DNA of 64,000 bases, from contig DAOULH010000034.1 in NCBI GenBank assembly GCA_034420475.1, forward strand, positions 1-64,000. Reading direction: 5' to 3'. The notes under the pieces were generated by a model that made no database searches, was not told the origin of the DNA, and was given only the letters and a program-made list of their open reading frames with translations. Shown piece after piece: positions 34,261 to 43,419 of this stretch. Position numbers and translations under genes: made by a program. Position 1 is the stretch's first letter; each line of letters begins with the position of its first letter. This DNA comes from Bin87 sp034420475. GTDB taxonomy: Bacteria; Chloroflexota; Dehalococcoidia; Lucifugimonadales; UBA3495.

Positions 34261-35187
34261 GTGCCCGACCAGAACTTCGACGTCATTATTATCGGCGGCG
34301 GCATGGCCGGCCTGACCGCCGGCATCTACGCCGCCCGCCAGGGCCTGAGCACCGCCGTTGTTGAGCAGATGATGGCCGGCGCTCAGATCATCAACCTGGA
34401 GCGCATCGAGAATTTCCCCGGTTTCCCCCAGGGCATCGCCGGCTACGAATTGGGCCCGGCCACCCAGGAACAGGCGATGAACGCCGGCGTGGAGGTGCTG
34501 ATGGACACCGTCGCCAGCGTATCCGCCGACGGCGACTACCTCCGCGTCGCCGGCGAGGGCGGCGGTTCCTACCTCGGCAAGGCCGTGATCATGGCGGCCG
34601 GCTCAACCCTGCGCACCCTGGGCATACCGGGGGAGGAGGAGTTCCTCGGCCGCGGCGTGTCGCACTGCGCATCCTGCGACGGCCCGCTGTACATGGGACA
34701 GACCGTTGCCGTGGTCGGCGGCGGCGACTCCGCGGCCGACGAAGCCCTGACCCTGACCGAGTACACCGACCGCGTCATCCTCTTCCACCGGGGCGACAGC
34801 CTGGACTCGCAACAGGTTTTGCAGGACCGCATCGCCGCCCAGCCGAAAATCGAGGTGCGGTACAACTCCGAGGTCATCGAGGTAGTCGGTGAAGATACCG
34901 TCACCGGCGTCCGCGTTCGCAGCGCCGACGGTGAGAACGTCGAACCCGTGGCCGGACTCTTCGTGTACGTCGGCCTGGAGCCCAACTCGTCTCCGGTTTC
35001 CGACCTGGTTCCGCTGGATAACGCCGGACACATCCCGGTGGGACTCTCCATGGACACGCCGCAGCCCGGACTGTTCGCCGCCGGCGACATCCGTCAGCAA
35101 TCCGCGGCCCAGTTGGTCGCCTCCGCCGGCGACGGCGCCACCGCGGCCATCGCCGCGCACCGGTACATCCGCTCCCGCCAGTGGTGA
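34261..35187 (+). CDS. trxB: thioredoxin reductase-like FAD/NAD(P) disulfide oxidoreductase
   Basis: A 308-residue flavoprotein counted from the GTG at 34261, preceded by AGAGG; the longer frame to 34009 is mostly non-homologous. VIIIGGGMAGLTAGIYAARQG binds FAD, SHCASCDGPLYMGQ holds the CASC redox pair (about residues 137-140), VAVVGGGDSAADEALTL binds NADPH, and GLFAAGDIRQQ is the C-terminal FAD motif. The redox motif CASC differs slightly from the usual CATC. It may reduce thioredoxin or a related carrier; no trx gene is adjacent. Confidence 0.85.
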   Translation: MPDQNFDVIIIGGGMAGLTAGIYAARQGLSTAVVEQMMAGAQIINLERIENFPGFPQGIAGYELGPATQEQAMNAGVEVLMDTVASVSADGDYLRVAGEGGGSYLGKAVIMAAGSTLRTLGIPGEEEFLGRGVSHCASCDGPLYMGQTVAVVGGGDSAADEALTLTEYTDRVILFHRGDSLDSQQVLQDRIAAQPKIEVRYNSEVIEVVGEDTVTGVRVRSADGENVEPVAGLFVYVGLEPNSSPVSDLVPLDNAGHIPVGLSMDTPQPGLFAAGDIRQQSAAQLVASAGDGATAAIAAHRYIRSRQW

Positions 35188-35196
35188 GGTTCCGCC

Positions 35197-36027
35197 ATGC
35201 AGATCACCGACCACGTTTACAGCACCCACATCCAGGAAGACCCCAGCACCTTCGGGGCGATGCACCCCGGCGGCACCCAGATCTATTTCGTGGGCGACCC
35301 GTCGGAAAGCATGGTCATGATCGATTCCGGCGAACCTTACCGCTTCTGGACCCGCCAGATCCTGGACTACTGGGCGGAACTGGGCAGCCCTCGCATCGAC
35401 GCCATCCTGATCACCCACGGCCACGGCGACCACATCGGCGGCCTGGACCGTTTGCAGGAAGCCTTCGGCTGCCCGGTCCGATGCCATCCCAAGCTTGCGC
35501 CGCGCCTGCAGCACACCCTCGGCGGTGATTCGGTCCATGCTCTGCGCGCCAACGAGACCATATCCTCGGGCGGCGGCGTGACCCTGCGCCCGCTGTTCAC
35601 TCCCGGCCACGAGGACGACCACTGCTGCTACTTCCTGCGTCCCGATCGCGTTCTCTTCAGCGGGGACAACCTGCTGGGCAACTCCTCGTCCAGCGTGCGC
35701 AACCTCAAGCAGTACATGACCTCCCTGGAACGCATGGCCCGCACGCGGCCGCTGGTGGTGTGCCCCGGCCACGGCAACACCATTATCCGGGGTCAGCAGC
35801 GCATCCAGCAGCAGATCGCCCACCGCCTCAGCCGGGAGGACCAGGTTCTGGCCGCGCTGGATGACGGCGCAACCACCGTCGACGAGATCGTAACCGCCGT
35901 GTACCCGCGCAACCTGCGTCGATCCCTGCGCGCCGCGGCCGGGCGCAACGTGCGTACCCACCTGGAAAAGCTGCGCCAGGAAAACCGCGTCATCGAGCGC
36001 GAAGCCACTTACGTCCTGCCCGACTAA
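35197..36027 (+). CDS. MBL-fold hydrolase with C-terminal winged helix (LACTB2-like)
   Basis: A 276-residue protein. Metal-binding motifs are ITHGHGDHIGG (about residues 72-82), LFTPGHEDDHCCY, LFSGDNLLG and VCPGHGNTII. Residues about 215-270 (EDQVLAALDDGATTVDEIVTAVY...RNVRTHLEKLRQENRV) form a winged helix as in LACTB2 and glyoxalase-like enzymes. Possible activities are RNase or thioester hydrolase. It begins nine bases after the reductase gene, so the two form an operon with the next small membrane gene. Confidence 0.8.
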   Translation: MQITDHVYSTHIQEDPSTFGAMHPGGTQIYFVGDPSESMVMIDSGEPYRFWTRQILDYWAELGSPRIDAILITHGHGDHIGGLDRLQEAFGCPVRCHPKLAPRLQHTLGGDSVHALRANETISSGGGVTLRPLFTPGHEDDHCCYFLRPDRVLFSGDNLLGNSSSSVRNLKQYMTSLERMARTRPLVVCPGHGNTIIRGQQRIQQQIAHRLSREDQVLAALDDGATTVDEIVTAVYPRNLRRSLRAAAGRNVRTHLEKLRQENRVIEREATYVLPD

Positions 36028-36052
36028 GGATAGCGACAGGAACCCCGGCATC

Positions 36053-36235
36053 ATGCTTTACCGGGCAAACGGCGCTGCCGGGGCCATCGGCTGCGGGTTG
36101 GCGATTTTCTGCCTGGGGCTGTTCCTGCTCACGCCGGTGGCGATATTCCTGTTGAAAGGCTTGGGCTGGACGCTCATGGTCGTGGGCGTCCTGTTGGCAG
36201 CCCACGGAGTGTGGACTTGGTGGAAGAGCCGTTAG
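36053..36235 (+). CDS. small membrane protein
   Basis: A 60-residue protein with two hydrophobic segments (AIGCGLAIFCLGLFLLTPVAIFLL and WTLMVVGVLLAAHGVW) joined by KGLG, and a positive C-terminus (WKSR). It follows the MBL gene by 25 bases. No family is recognised; composition and codon use suggest it is a real gene. Confidence 0.5.
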   Translation: MLYRANGAAGAIGCGLAIFCLGLFLLTPVAIFLLKGLGWTLMVVGVLLAAHGVWTWWKSR

Positions 36236-36386
36236 CCGCCATCTCGTGAAATTTCGCGCTCCGCTCGAATTCCGGGGAGCAATGCTGACTGACCGCTGCA
36301 CCACGCCGCAAACCGACGCGGAAACTCTGCCCGGCGCCGCGTTTCGCAATCGCAGGCGAATTCCGGCAGGAACTTGACACTGGTTG

Positions 36387-36413
36387 TTGACAAAGGGGTA
36401 GCAAGGGTATAAA
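36387..36413 (+). promoter_or_regulatory. promoter of the RdhA-like gene
   Basis: TTGACA (36387-36392) and TATAAA (36408-36413) are 15 bases apart; shifting the -10 to TAAATT gives 17. A second TTGACA lies at 36374. The start codon is 56 bases downstream, with GAGGAGG before it. Confidence 0.5.
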
Positions 36414-36468
36414 TTGCCCCAAAAGCCGCCGCAATCATGCGGTCAAGCCAACCAGCGAGGAGGCTAAT

Positions 36469-37746
36469 ATGCTAACGATTGGGCACGAAGTAGTCCGTCC
36501 CGGAAGGCACTGGGGGGACTCCGAAATCACGATTCCGATTCCGGAAGAACTGGAAACCGTTCCCGGCATTCCGATGACTAGCCGCGAGGTTGACTGGTAC
36601 GCCCGCGAGTATCCGCTGGAAACCATGAACATCACCGAGCGCGCTTCCCGTGACTGGTCGAACACCCTGCGCGACCTCCACGCCGAGATGCGTGAGATCC
36701 GCAAGGAGCACGACAAGCTCAACAGCAACCTCATCATGGCCGCCCGTTCGACCGCCGAGATGGAGGCCACTGCTGAGCCCACCGGCGAGGACATCTCGCA
36801 GCTGGTCAAGGACAAGGCTCGCCAGCTCGGTTACCTCGAAGTCGGCATCACGTCCTACGACCCGCGCTACGACTACAAGAGCAAGCGCGGCTTCACCGTC
36901 CTGCCCCACGCCATCTGCTTGGCCTACGAGCAGGACTTCGAGCCCACCCAGACCATCCCCAGCGTCGACGCCGAGATCGTGCACTCCAGCACCTATCGGA
37001 CCCAGGCTGCTGCCGGTCTCGAACTGGGCAACTTCATCCGCTCCCTAGGCTACAAGGCCCATGTGGTCCACTCCAGCGACGCCACCGGCCCGGTGATCCC
37101 CATGTTCGTGGCTGCGGGCCTCGGTTCGTTGGGTGCCTGCGGCTACCTGCTGTCCCCGCACACCGGCAACCGCATGCGGCTGATGATGATCACCACCGAC
37201 GCCAACGTCACCTATGACTCGCCGGTCGACTACGGCATCCACGCCTTCTGCCAGGTGTGCCAGGTCTGCGTGAACCGCTGCCCCGGCCGCGCCCTCATGC
37301 GCGACAAGATCTGGTGGCGCGGAATCGAGAAGAACAAGCTCTACTTCAAGCGCTGTCGCCCGGTCATGGCCCGCTACCTCGGCTGTGGCGTGTGCATGAA
37401 GGTCTGCCCGATCCAGAAGTACGGCCTCAAGAACGTCATGGAGCACTACGCCGCCACCGGTCAGGTCCTCGGCAAGGGCACCCACGACCTCGAAGGTTAC
37501 AACCTGGAAGGCAAGGGCTACTTCGGCCCCGGCGAACTCCCCGTCTTCGAGCGCGGCTTCTTCGACATGCCGCACGGCAACTCCGACGAGTGGGCCTTCG
37601 AGTCCATGAAGGACGCCGCTCGCGACAACGACGGCGAGATCCCCGACGAGATGCTGGACGACCTCAAGCTCCAGATCCAGCGCGCCATCCAGCTGCAGTC
37701 CGGCGACGTGCTGCAGATGATGGCCGAGGACCAGGACTACATCTAG
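36469..37746 (+). CDS. reductive dehalogenase-like [4Fe-4S] protein (RdhA-like)
   Basis: A 425-residue protein. The C-terminal ferredoxin part has FCQVCQVCVNRCPG (about residues 260-273) and RCRPVMARYLGCGVCMKVCP, two [4Fe-4S] motifs as in RdhA and epoxyqueuosine reductase. The middle (GLELGNFIRSLGYKAHVVH, MFVAAGLGSLGACGYLLSPHTG) resembles the corrinoid-binding core. There is no Tat signal peptide and no rdhB anchor gene, so it is probably cytoplasmic and not respiratory. A consensus-like promoter, GAGGAGG site, strongly biased codons and a good terminator suggest high expression as a single gene. Confidence 0.75.
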   Translation: MLTIGHEVVRPGRHWGDSEITIPIPEELETVPGIPMTSREVDWYAREYPLETMNITERASRDWSNTLRDLHAEMREIRKEHDKLNSNLIMAARSTAEMEATAEPTGEDISQLVKDKARQLGYLEVGITSYDPRYDYKSKRGFTVLPHAICLAYEQDFEPTQTIPSVDAEIVHSSTYRTQAAAGLELGNFIRSLGYKAHVVHSSDATGPVIPMFVAAGLGSLGACGYLLSPHTGNRMRLMMITTDANVTYDSPVDYGIHAFCQVCQVCVNRCPGRALMRDKIWWRGIEKNKLYFKRCRPVMARYLGCGVCMKVCPIQKYGLKNVMEHYAATGQVLGKGTHDLEGYNLEGKGYFGPGELPVFERGFFDMPHGNSDEWAFESMKDAARDNDGEIPDEMLDDLKLQIQRAIQLQSGDVLQMMAEDQDYI

Positions 37747-37779
37747 TAGCCAGTCCCACATCTCGCCACATCGGCAATC

Positions 37780-37810
37780 GGCCGGCGGGTATCGCACCCG
37801 CCGGCCTTTT
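37780..37810 (+). terminator. intrinsic terminator of the RdhA-like gene
   Basis: GGCCGGCGGGT and ACCCGCCGGCC form a perfect 11-bp stem with an ATCGC loop, followed by TTTT. Confidence 0.85.
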
Positions 37811-37854
37811 CATGCCTTCAGTTGCAAGATGGATCGGCAACCATACCATTAGCC

Positions 37855-39015
37855 ATGACCTCAACTCTCCCGTCACTCCTCATCTCCATCCCGGAGGGCG
37901 TCCTCGACCTGGGTTGGGGCCACCCGTCCCCACATCTGCACCCGACGGAAGCCCTGCAGATCGCCAGCGAGCGTGTCCTCAGCCAGCAGTCCGCCATCCC
38001 GCTGCAATACGGCGCCGTCCAGGGCTTCGGGCCGCTCCTCGAAGGGTTGGCCGATTTCCTGTCGGCCCAGGACGCCTACGGCAATCTGCCCGTGGACCCG
38101 GGATCGCTCTTCCTCACCGCCGGGGCCTCCCAGGGAATCGACCTGGCCGCCACCATCTTCGCTCAATCCGGCGACACGGTTTTTGTGGAAGAACCGACCT
38201 ACTACCTCATCGGTCGCATCTTCCTGGACCACGGCCTGAAAGTCGTGGGCATACCCACTGACAAAGACGGCCTGGACACCGACGCGCTGGAGATGATGCT
38301 TCAGGACGGCCACCGGCCCAGGTTGCTCTACGTCATACCGGCGTATCAGAACCCCACCGGGGCCACGTTAACGCGAGAGCGCCGGGGCCGGCTGATCCAA
38401 TTGGCTCAACGGTATGGCTTCACCGTCCTCGCGGACGAGGTCTACCAACTGCTGCACTACGGCCCGCCACCACCGCCGCCCCTGGCAACCATGGACGATA
38501 CAGATGACGGTTGCGTCGTTTCCCTCGGTTCCTTTTCCAAGATCCTGGCCCCCGGCTTGCGCCTGGGGTGGGTTCATTCCTCCCCCGGCATCATCCAGCG
38601 CTTCGTGGACTCCGGGGTCGCGGCCAGCGGCGGCGGGTTGAGCCATTTTGCGGCGGCCATGGCCCAAGCCACCCTGGACCTGGGACTGCTCCAGGAAAAC
38701 CTCGCCAACCTGCGGCGCATCTACACCATGAGGCGAGACGCCGTTGCCAGAATATTGTCCACCGACCTGGCCAACAAGCTGGATTTCAACCGGCCGGACG
38801 GCGGCTACTTCTTCTGGCTCACACTGGCAGACGGAGTGGATGCCGACGAACTGCTGCCAATCGCCCGGAAGGCCGGCGTATCCTACCGTCCCGGGACAGC
38901 TTTCTCGTCAGTCGGGATGTTCCGGGACCGTCTCCGCATCAGCTTCTCGCTGTATGACGTCGGCGATCTGGCCGAAGCCCTGCACAGATTGGGGCAGGCT
39001 ATGCGCTCCGCCTGA
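37855..39015 (+). CDS. PLP-dependent aminotransferase, MocR/2-aminoadipate type
   Basis: A 386-residue fold-type I aminotransferase without a DNA-binding domain. The ATG at 37855 gives MTSTLPSLLISIPEGVLDLGWGHPSP. Signatures are YGAVQGFGPLLEGLADFL, TAGASQGIDLAA, PAYQNPTGATLTRERR, LADEVYQLL, and GSFSKILAPGLRLGW with the PLP lysine. It most resembles LysN/2-aminoadipate aminotransferases; the substrate is uncertain. Confidence 0.85.
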   Translation: MTSTLPSLLISIPEGVLDLGWGHPSPHLHPTEALQIASERVLSQQSAIPLQYGAVQGFGPLLEGLADFLSAQDAYGNLPVDPGSLFLTAGASQGIDLAATIFAQSGDTVFVEEPTYYLIGRIFLDHGLKVVGIPTDKDGLDTDALEMMLQDGHRPRLLYVIPAYQNPTGATLTRERRGRLIQLAQRYGFTVLADEVYQLLHYGPPPPPPLATMDDTDDGCVVSLGSFSKILAPGLRLGWVHSSPGIIQRFVDSGVAASGGGLSHFAAAMAQATLDLGLLQENLANLRRIYTMRRDAVARILSTDLANKLDFNRPDGGYFFWLTLADGVDADELLPIARKAGVSYRPGTAFSSVGMFRDRLRISFSLYDVGDLAEALHRLGQAMRSA

Positions 39016-39076
39016 TCCGTCACTGGCTTGGCCGGCAAGACGGGGTTTGCTTTGCCGTCGCCTGTGGCCGAAGCCC

Positions 39077-39808
39077 TTAGCGGTTTCGCGCCGCCGGCAT
39101 ACCCAGCCGGCGCTCGGTTCCGTTGGCGATGCGCCGGATGTTGTCCCGGTGTTGCCAGATGATAACCGCGCCGCCCACGCACGCGTACAGCGTGTACAGT
39201 TGGCTGTGTCCGATGAGGAGCATGAGGGCCAGGCTCAGGACCGCCACGGTCAACGTTCCAGCGATGCTCCCCAGCGACAGTATCCGGCTGGACAGCGTGA
39301 TGACGAGGAACAGCGCGCCGCCGGCCAGGGCCACCCAGGGAGCCATCACCGACAGCGCCCCAAATCCGGGGAGGATGCCGCGCCCTCCGCGGAACCGGAG
39401 GAATATCGGCCAGTTGTGCCCGCACAACGCCAGCAGCGCCGCGGCCACTTCGGCTTCTCCTGATCCGATGGCCGTCCTCGCCAGCGTCACGCAGAGCACG
39501 CCTTTGCCGGCGTCCAGCAGAAACACCAGGGCCGCCGCCTTGCCGCCGGAGGTCCGCAATATGTTGGACATGCCCGTCCGCCCGCTGCCGAAATCCCGGA
39601 TGTCCTCCCCCATAGTCAGGTTGACAAAGATATAACCCCACGAAATCGAACCGATCAGGTACGCGATTACGCAAACCGCGGCGTAGAGGAGAGGCTCGGG
39701 CGCCGCCTGTGGACTAACGCTGCCTACGGCGATACCGGCCGCCGCCAGCAAAGGCAGAGTGACCAGCATCGCGATGGTGGCGTACGATGCCCGGCGCAGC
39801 AGCATCAT
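39077..39808 (-). CDS. plsY: acyl-phosphate:glycerol-3-phosphate acyltransferase
   Basis: A 243-residue membrane enzyme that adds the first acyl chain to glycerol 3-phosphate. The three PlsY motifs are visible: GSISWGYI, GSGRTGMSN (usual GSGNPGATN) and GHNWPIFLRFRGGRG. About six hydrophobic segments are present. ATG at 39808 is chosen; a TTG two codons earlier is possible. It begins about ten bases after der on the same strand, a conserved pairing in Chloroflexota as far as I recall. The N-terminal 45 residues are longer than in E. coli PlsY. Confidence 0.88.
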   Translation of the reverse strand: MMLLRRASYATIAMLVTLPLLAAAGIAVGSVSPQAAPEPLLYAAVCVIAYLIGSISWGYIFVNLTMGEDIRDFGSGRTGMSNILRTSGGKAAALVFLLDAGKGVLCVTLARTAIGSGEAEVAAALLALCGHNWPIFLRFRGGRGILPGFGALSVMAPWVALAGGALFLVITLSSRILSLGSIAGTLTVAVLSLALMLLIGHSQLYTLYACVGGAVIIWQHRDNIRRIANGTERRLGMPAARNR

Positions 39809-39817
39809 GGTCAACCG

Positions 39818-41344
39818 CTACCTGGCCCGATTTCGAATGCCGGACCGGGTGGTTCTTTCTGCACGCTCCGGGCGGAAAATCAACCTCAAGTGCGTCCGGT
39901 CGAAGCCGAACCGGTCGCGGATCTGGTTTTCCAGATACCGCTGGTACGAGAAATGGAGCAGCTTGGGGTCGTTGACCGAGAACACGAACGTCGGCGGATT
40001 GACGCCAACCTGCCGCACCCGGCGAATGCGCAGCCGATTGCGGATGTTGCCCCGCTGGGAGGGTGGAGTGTGGGTCGATACCGCATCGGCCAGCAGATAT
40101 TGCAGATCACGGAACGGCACCCGCTTCTGTCGCTCCTGCCAGAGTGACAGGGCAGTGTCCAGCAGTTCGTCGATCCCCTCGCCGGTGAGCGCCGACGTGA
40201 AGCACACGGGCACGTAGGACATGAAGTGCAGCCGTTCCTGGACCCGGTGCAGGCTTCGTTCCATGCGGAAACGGTTACGATTCACCAGGTCCCACTTGTT
40301 CACCACCACGATCAGACCCCGGTTGGTGTCCCATGCCAGACCCGCGATGTGCGCGTCCTGTGCCGTGGCGAGCTCAGTGGCGTCGGTGATCAGCAGCGTG
40401 ATGTCGCTGCGATGCACGGCGTTCACCGCCCGCAGCACGCTGTATTTCTCGATCCCGCGCTGCACCTGGCCGGGCCGCCGGACACCCGCGGTGTCCACCA
40501 GCGTGATGGTGTGGTCTCTATAGGATATCTGCGTATCCAAAGCATCGCGCGTGGTTCCGGCAACCGGGCTGACGATGCTGCGCTCCTCGCCGATGATGGC
40601 GTTGGTGAGCATCGACTTGCCCACGTTGGTTCGGCCGACGATGGACAGGCTCAGCTCGGTGGGAGGCGTCCATACCTCTTCGTCAACCGTTGCTTCGTCG
40701 CCGTCATCCTCCCACCATTCATCTTCAGCCGCCGTCTCACCGTCAGGCGCATCCTCCCAGAGATCCGCGATCTCAGGCTGGGGCAGCAGCTCGACAATCC
40801 GCTCCAGCAGGTCGTACACGCCGTAATTGTGGTAGGCGGAGATGAACGCCGTCTCATTGATCCCCAAGCCGTAGAACTCGGCCGCAGCCAGCTCCCGGTT
40901 GTCGTTGTCCACCTTGTTCACGGCCAGCAGTATGGGCTTGTCGGTGCGTCGCAGCCTTTGCGCCACGGCCTCGTCCGTGGCGGTGACGCCCTGGATCGCG
41001 TCGGTCAGGAACACGATCACATCGGCGGCGCCCATCGCCATGTCGGCCTGCTGCTGGACGCGCTGGGGGATGTGCCCGTCCGGATCGTCCTCGAGGCCGC
41101 CGGTGTCAATCAGCAGGAACGGCCGCCCTTTCCACGAGGCCCGGGCGATCAGCCGGTCTCGGGTGGTCCCAGCCACCTCGGAAACGATGGCGTGCCGCCT
41201 CGAAAGTATGCGGTTGAACAGCGAGGACTTGCCCACGTTGGGGCGTCCGATGATGGCCACCATCGGGTCCACCGTGGGGGTCGGAGCGCGTAGGGCCGGC
41301 GTTTCCTGAAGGATTTGCGCCGTGGTTTCGTCGAGAGAGGTCAT
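39818..41344 (-). CDS. der: ribosome biogenesis GTPase Der (EngA)
   Basis: A 508-residue protein with two tandem GTPase domains. G1 motifs are GRPNVGKSSLFN (about residues 33-44) and GRTNVGKSMLTN (about 237-248). G3 regions are DTGGLEDD and DTAGVRRPG, G4 are NKVDN and NKWDL. An acidic linker (about 195-225) joins them, and the C-terminal KH-like domain ends the protein. It acts in 50S ribosome assembly. The linker is longer and more acidic than in E. coli. It is co-transcribed with plsY. Confidence 0.95.
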   Translation of the reverse strand: MTSLDETTAQILQETPALRAPTPTVDPMVAIIGRPNVGKSSLFNRILSRRHAIVSEVAGTTRDRLIARASWKGRPFLLIDTGGLEDDPDGHIPQRVQQQADMAMGAADVIVFLTDAIQGVTATDEAVAQRLRRTDKPILLAVNKVDNDNRELAAAEFYGLGINETAFISAYHNYGVYDLLERIVELLPQPEIADLWEDAPDGETAAEDEWWEDDGDEATVDEEVWTPPTELSLSIVGRTNVGKSMLTNAIIGEERSIVSPVAGTTRDALDTQISYRDHTITLVDTAGVRRPGQVQRGIEKYSVLRAVNAVHRSDITLLITDATELATAQDAHIAGLAWDTNRGLIVVVNKWDLVNRNRFRMERSLHRVQERLHFMSYVPVCFTSALTGEGIDELLDTALSLWQERQKRVPFRDLQYLLADAVSTHTPPSQRGNIRNRLRIRRVRQVGVNPPTFVFSVNDPKLLHFSYQRYLENQIRDRFGFDRTHLRLIFRPERAERTTRSGIRNRAR

Positions 41345-41379
41345 AAGGGTCCCGCTTGTTCTGCGTATCGGGCTGCTTG

Positions 41380-41907
41380 CTATTCGTTGACCGGGCCGTG
41401 TTTCAAAGAGAAGCCTACGGCAGACGTGTCGCCAAGCTGCAAACTGTCATTACCCGTGAGTGACTGTAGCCGCCGCAATTGAGTATTGCTGGCAATCGTG
41501 AACGGGCGCGGTGGAGTGTCCAGCAGCGAGAGCAGTACGGGCATCTCATTCTCAACCTTGTCCAGCATCTCGGCCAATTCTTCGGGATGGCGGTGGTTCT
41601 CGTAAAAGTTCTCATGGCCGACACGGTATGCTGCTGAAAGGGCTTCTTGCAGGTCAACGTTCGGGCTTTCGGCCAGTATCTGAAGCCCGACGTTGTGGAT
41701 GTCCTGGTGACTCTGGTGATGCCAGCCGCGCTGCTCCGCGATGGCCTTCAGCGGTTGCACCACAGCGCCCCAAGCCTTTTCGCCGGCTTGCATGCGGTTT
41801 CCGTTTTTCAGTTCTTCGCGGGCATGGATGATAAACCGTCGGCTGATCCGGCGACGGTCGTCCAGGCTTTGTTCGCCAGGTTCAGGCAAATCAGGCGCGG
41901 TAAGCAT
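41380..41907 (-). CDS. PaREP1/HEPN-like protein
   Basis: A 175-residue, mostly helical protein. RRISRRFIIHAREELKNGNRMQAGEKAWGAVVQPLKAIAEQRGW resembles PaREP1 or HEPN-type helical proteins. ENFYENHRHPEELAEMLDKVENEMP forms the later helices. Similar proteins may belong to HEPN/nucleotidyltransferase-like toxin modules, but the HEPN catalytic RxxxxH is not visible. It is a relative of the frameshifted gene at 15550-16106. Confidence 0.55.
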   Translation of the reverse strand: MLTAPDLPEPGEQSLDDRRRISRRFIIHAREELKNGNRMQAGEKAWGAVVQPLKAIAEQRGWHHQSHQDIHNVGLQILAESPNVDLQEALSAAYRVGHENFYENHRHPEELAEMLDKVENEMPVLLSLLDTPPRPFTIASNTQLRRLQSLTGNDSLQLGDTSAVGFSLKHGPVNE

Positions 41908-41981
41908 ACCAGCCTCTTGTCTTGCTTCGTTATCAGGTCGATCGTTGCGGCCGATGTTCCGTTAATCTATGGCAGTGAGTT

Positions 41982-42914
41982 TCATGCCAGCAGGAACTCC
42001 AGCACCGCCTTCTGCGCGTGCAGGCGATTGTGGGCCTGCTGGTAAGCCACCGACTGCGGATGCTCCAGCATCCCCGGCGGGACCTCTTCGCCGTAGTGGG
42101 CGGGCATATCGTGCATGAAGCACGCCCCCGGCGCAGCCATTTCCATCAAAGGATAATCCACCGTGTAGCCTTGAAAGGCCCGGCGCCGCTCTTCGGCCTC
42201 GGCTTCGTCGCCCATGCTGGTCCAGACGTCGGTGTACACCACGTTGGCGTCAACTACGGCGTCGGAGGGACGCACCAGGGGATGCGCCGTGGGCCGTGGG
42301 CCGCCGTCGGTGCGGACGCCCCGCTGGCTGGCGGACGCAAACACTGATTCTTCCAATTGGTAGCCGTGGGGTGCGGCGATGGAAAAGTTAATGCCCACTG
42401 CCGGCGCGCCCAGACACAGGCTGCGGGCCACGTTGTTTCCATCGCCGACGTAAGCCAGGTTCAGCCCATCGGTGCCGCCATGGGTTTCATTGATGGTCAA
42501 CAGGTCGGCCATGGTCTGGCACGGATGCTCAAAATCGGATAACGCGTTGATCACCGGCACGCTGCCATACTCGGCCAATCCCACCAGCGAATCGTGCGAG
42601 TTCACCCGTGCCACGATGCAGTCCACGTACCCGCTGAGCACCCGGGCCACGTCGGAGACCGGCTCCCGCTGGCCCAGTCCTACCTCGTCCTGCCCCATAT
42701 ACAGGCTGAACCCGCCCAACTCCGCGATTCCGATCTGGAAACTGACCCGCGTTCGCAGCGAGGGCTTTTCGAACAGGAGCGCTACCCGCTTGCCGGCCAG
42801 AGGACTGGCGCTTCCCGGCGGAGCCGCTTTCAACTCCCGCGCGCGGTCGATCAGCTGGCGTGTCTCGCCAGGCGATATGTCGGTTACGGACAGGAGATCC
42901 CGTTTGGCAGGCAT
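41982..42914 (-). CDS. argF: ornithine carbamoyltransferase
   Basis: A 310-residue enzyme of arginine synthesis. The carbamoyl-phosphate motif is EKPSLRTRVSFQ (about residues 50-61), with HPCQTMADL at about 131 and YVGDGNNVARS at about 155. The ornithine-binding motif, usually HCLPAHRGEE, reads HDMPAHYGEE here, so the ligand Cys is Asp. That change makes another carbamoyl acceptor possible. Length and other motifs are normal. No other arg genes lie within the window. Confidence 0.85.
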   Translation of the reverse strand: MPAKRDLLSVTDISPGETRQLIDRARELKAAPPGSASPLAGKRVALLFEKPSLRTRVSFQIGIAELGGFSLYMGQDEVGLGQREPVSDVARVLSGYVDCIVARVNSHDSLVGLAEYGSVPVINALSDFEHPCQTMADLLTINETHGGTDGLNLAYVGDGNNVARSLCLGAPAVGINFSIAAPHGYQLEESVFASASQRGVRTDGGPRPTAHPLVRPSDAVVDANVVYTDVWTSMGDEAEAEERRRAFQGYTVDYPLMEMAAPGACFMHDMPAHYGEEVPPGMLEHPQSVAYQQAHNRLHAQKAVLEFLLA

Positions 42915-42939
42915 GGTTCACGTCTCGCATCGGATGGCG

Positions 42940-43419
42940 TCATTCGGTCGTATTTTCAGCGTTGCGATTGCGCTCATCGCGGCGGGCTTTGCTGCCATAA
43001 ACAAATACACCGACCAAGCCGGATAAGTTAATGCCAATTAGCGCTACGCCGGCCCAATCGTGGCCAGTGGCGATAATATAGATGCCACCGCCGACAACCA
43101 GCAGTGAAATGATAAAGCCGGCCAGCAGACCCAGGTAGGCTCTCCGGGCATCCGAGACAACAACCGTTCTTTCGATGCTTATGGCCTCCATTTGGATGTT
43201 ATGATCTTGTTCCTGCTGCTTTTCGGCCATTTGCAGGATGCGTTCTGCCGCGCCTGGTAGAACGTCGTTGTACCTTGCCAGTGCGTTCGGCGGTGGCAGC
43301 GGCGCACGCCAGGAAGCTCTGATTGCAGTTACATCGGCAGGTGGCGGTGTGGCTTCCGCCAGGAGTTCAGCGGACTGGCCAGCGCCGCTTTCCCCGGTTA
43401 TTTCGTCCGGTTCGCACAT
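42940..43419 (-). CDS. DUF2335-like membrane protein
   Basis: A 159-residue protein. Residues about 55-85 (AAERILQMAEKQQEQDHNIQMEAIS) form an amphipathic helix typical of DUF2335. Two membrane segments follow (YLGLLAGFIISLLVVGGGIYII and WAGVALIGINLSGLVGVFVYG), then a charged tail. Its start overlaps the 3' end of the upstream 89-residue gene by 22 bases, so the two are coupled. The function is unknown. Confidence 0.65.
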   Translation of the reverse strand: MCEPDEITGESGAGQSAELLAEATPPPADVTAIRASWRAPLPPPNALARYNDVLPGAAERILQMAEKQQEQDHNIQMEAISIERTVVVSDARRAYLGLLAGFIISLLVVGGGIYIIATGHDWAGVALIGINLSGLVGVFVYGSKARRDERNRNAENTTE

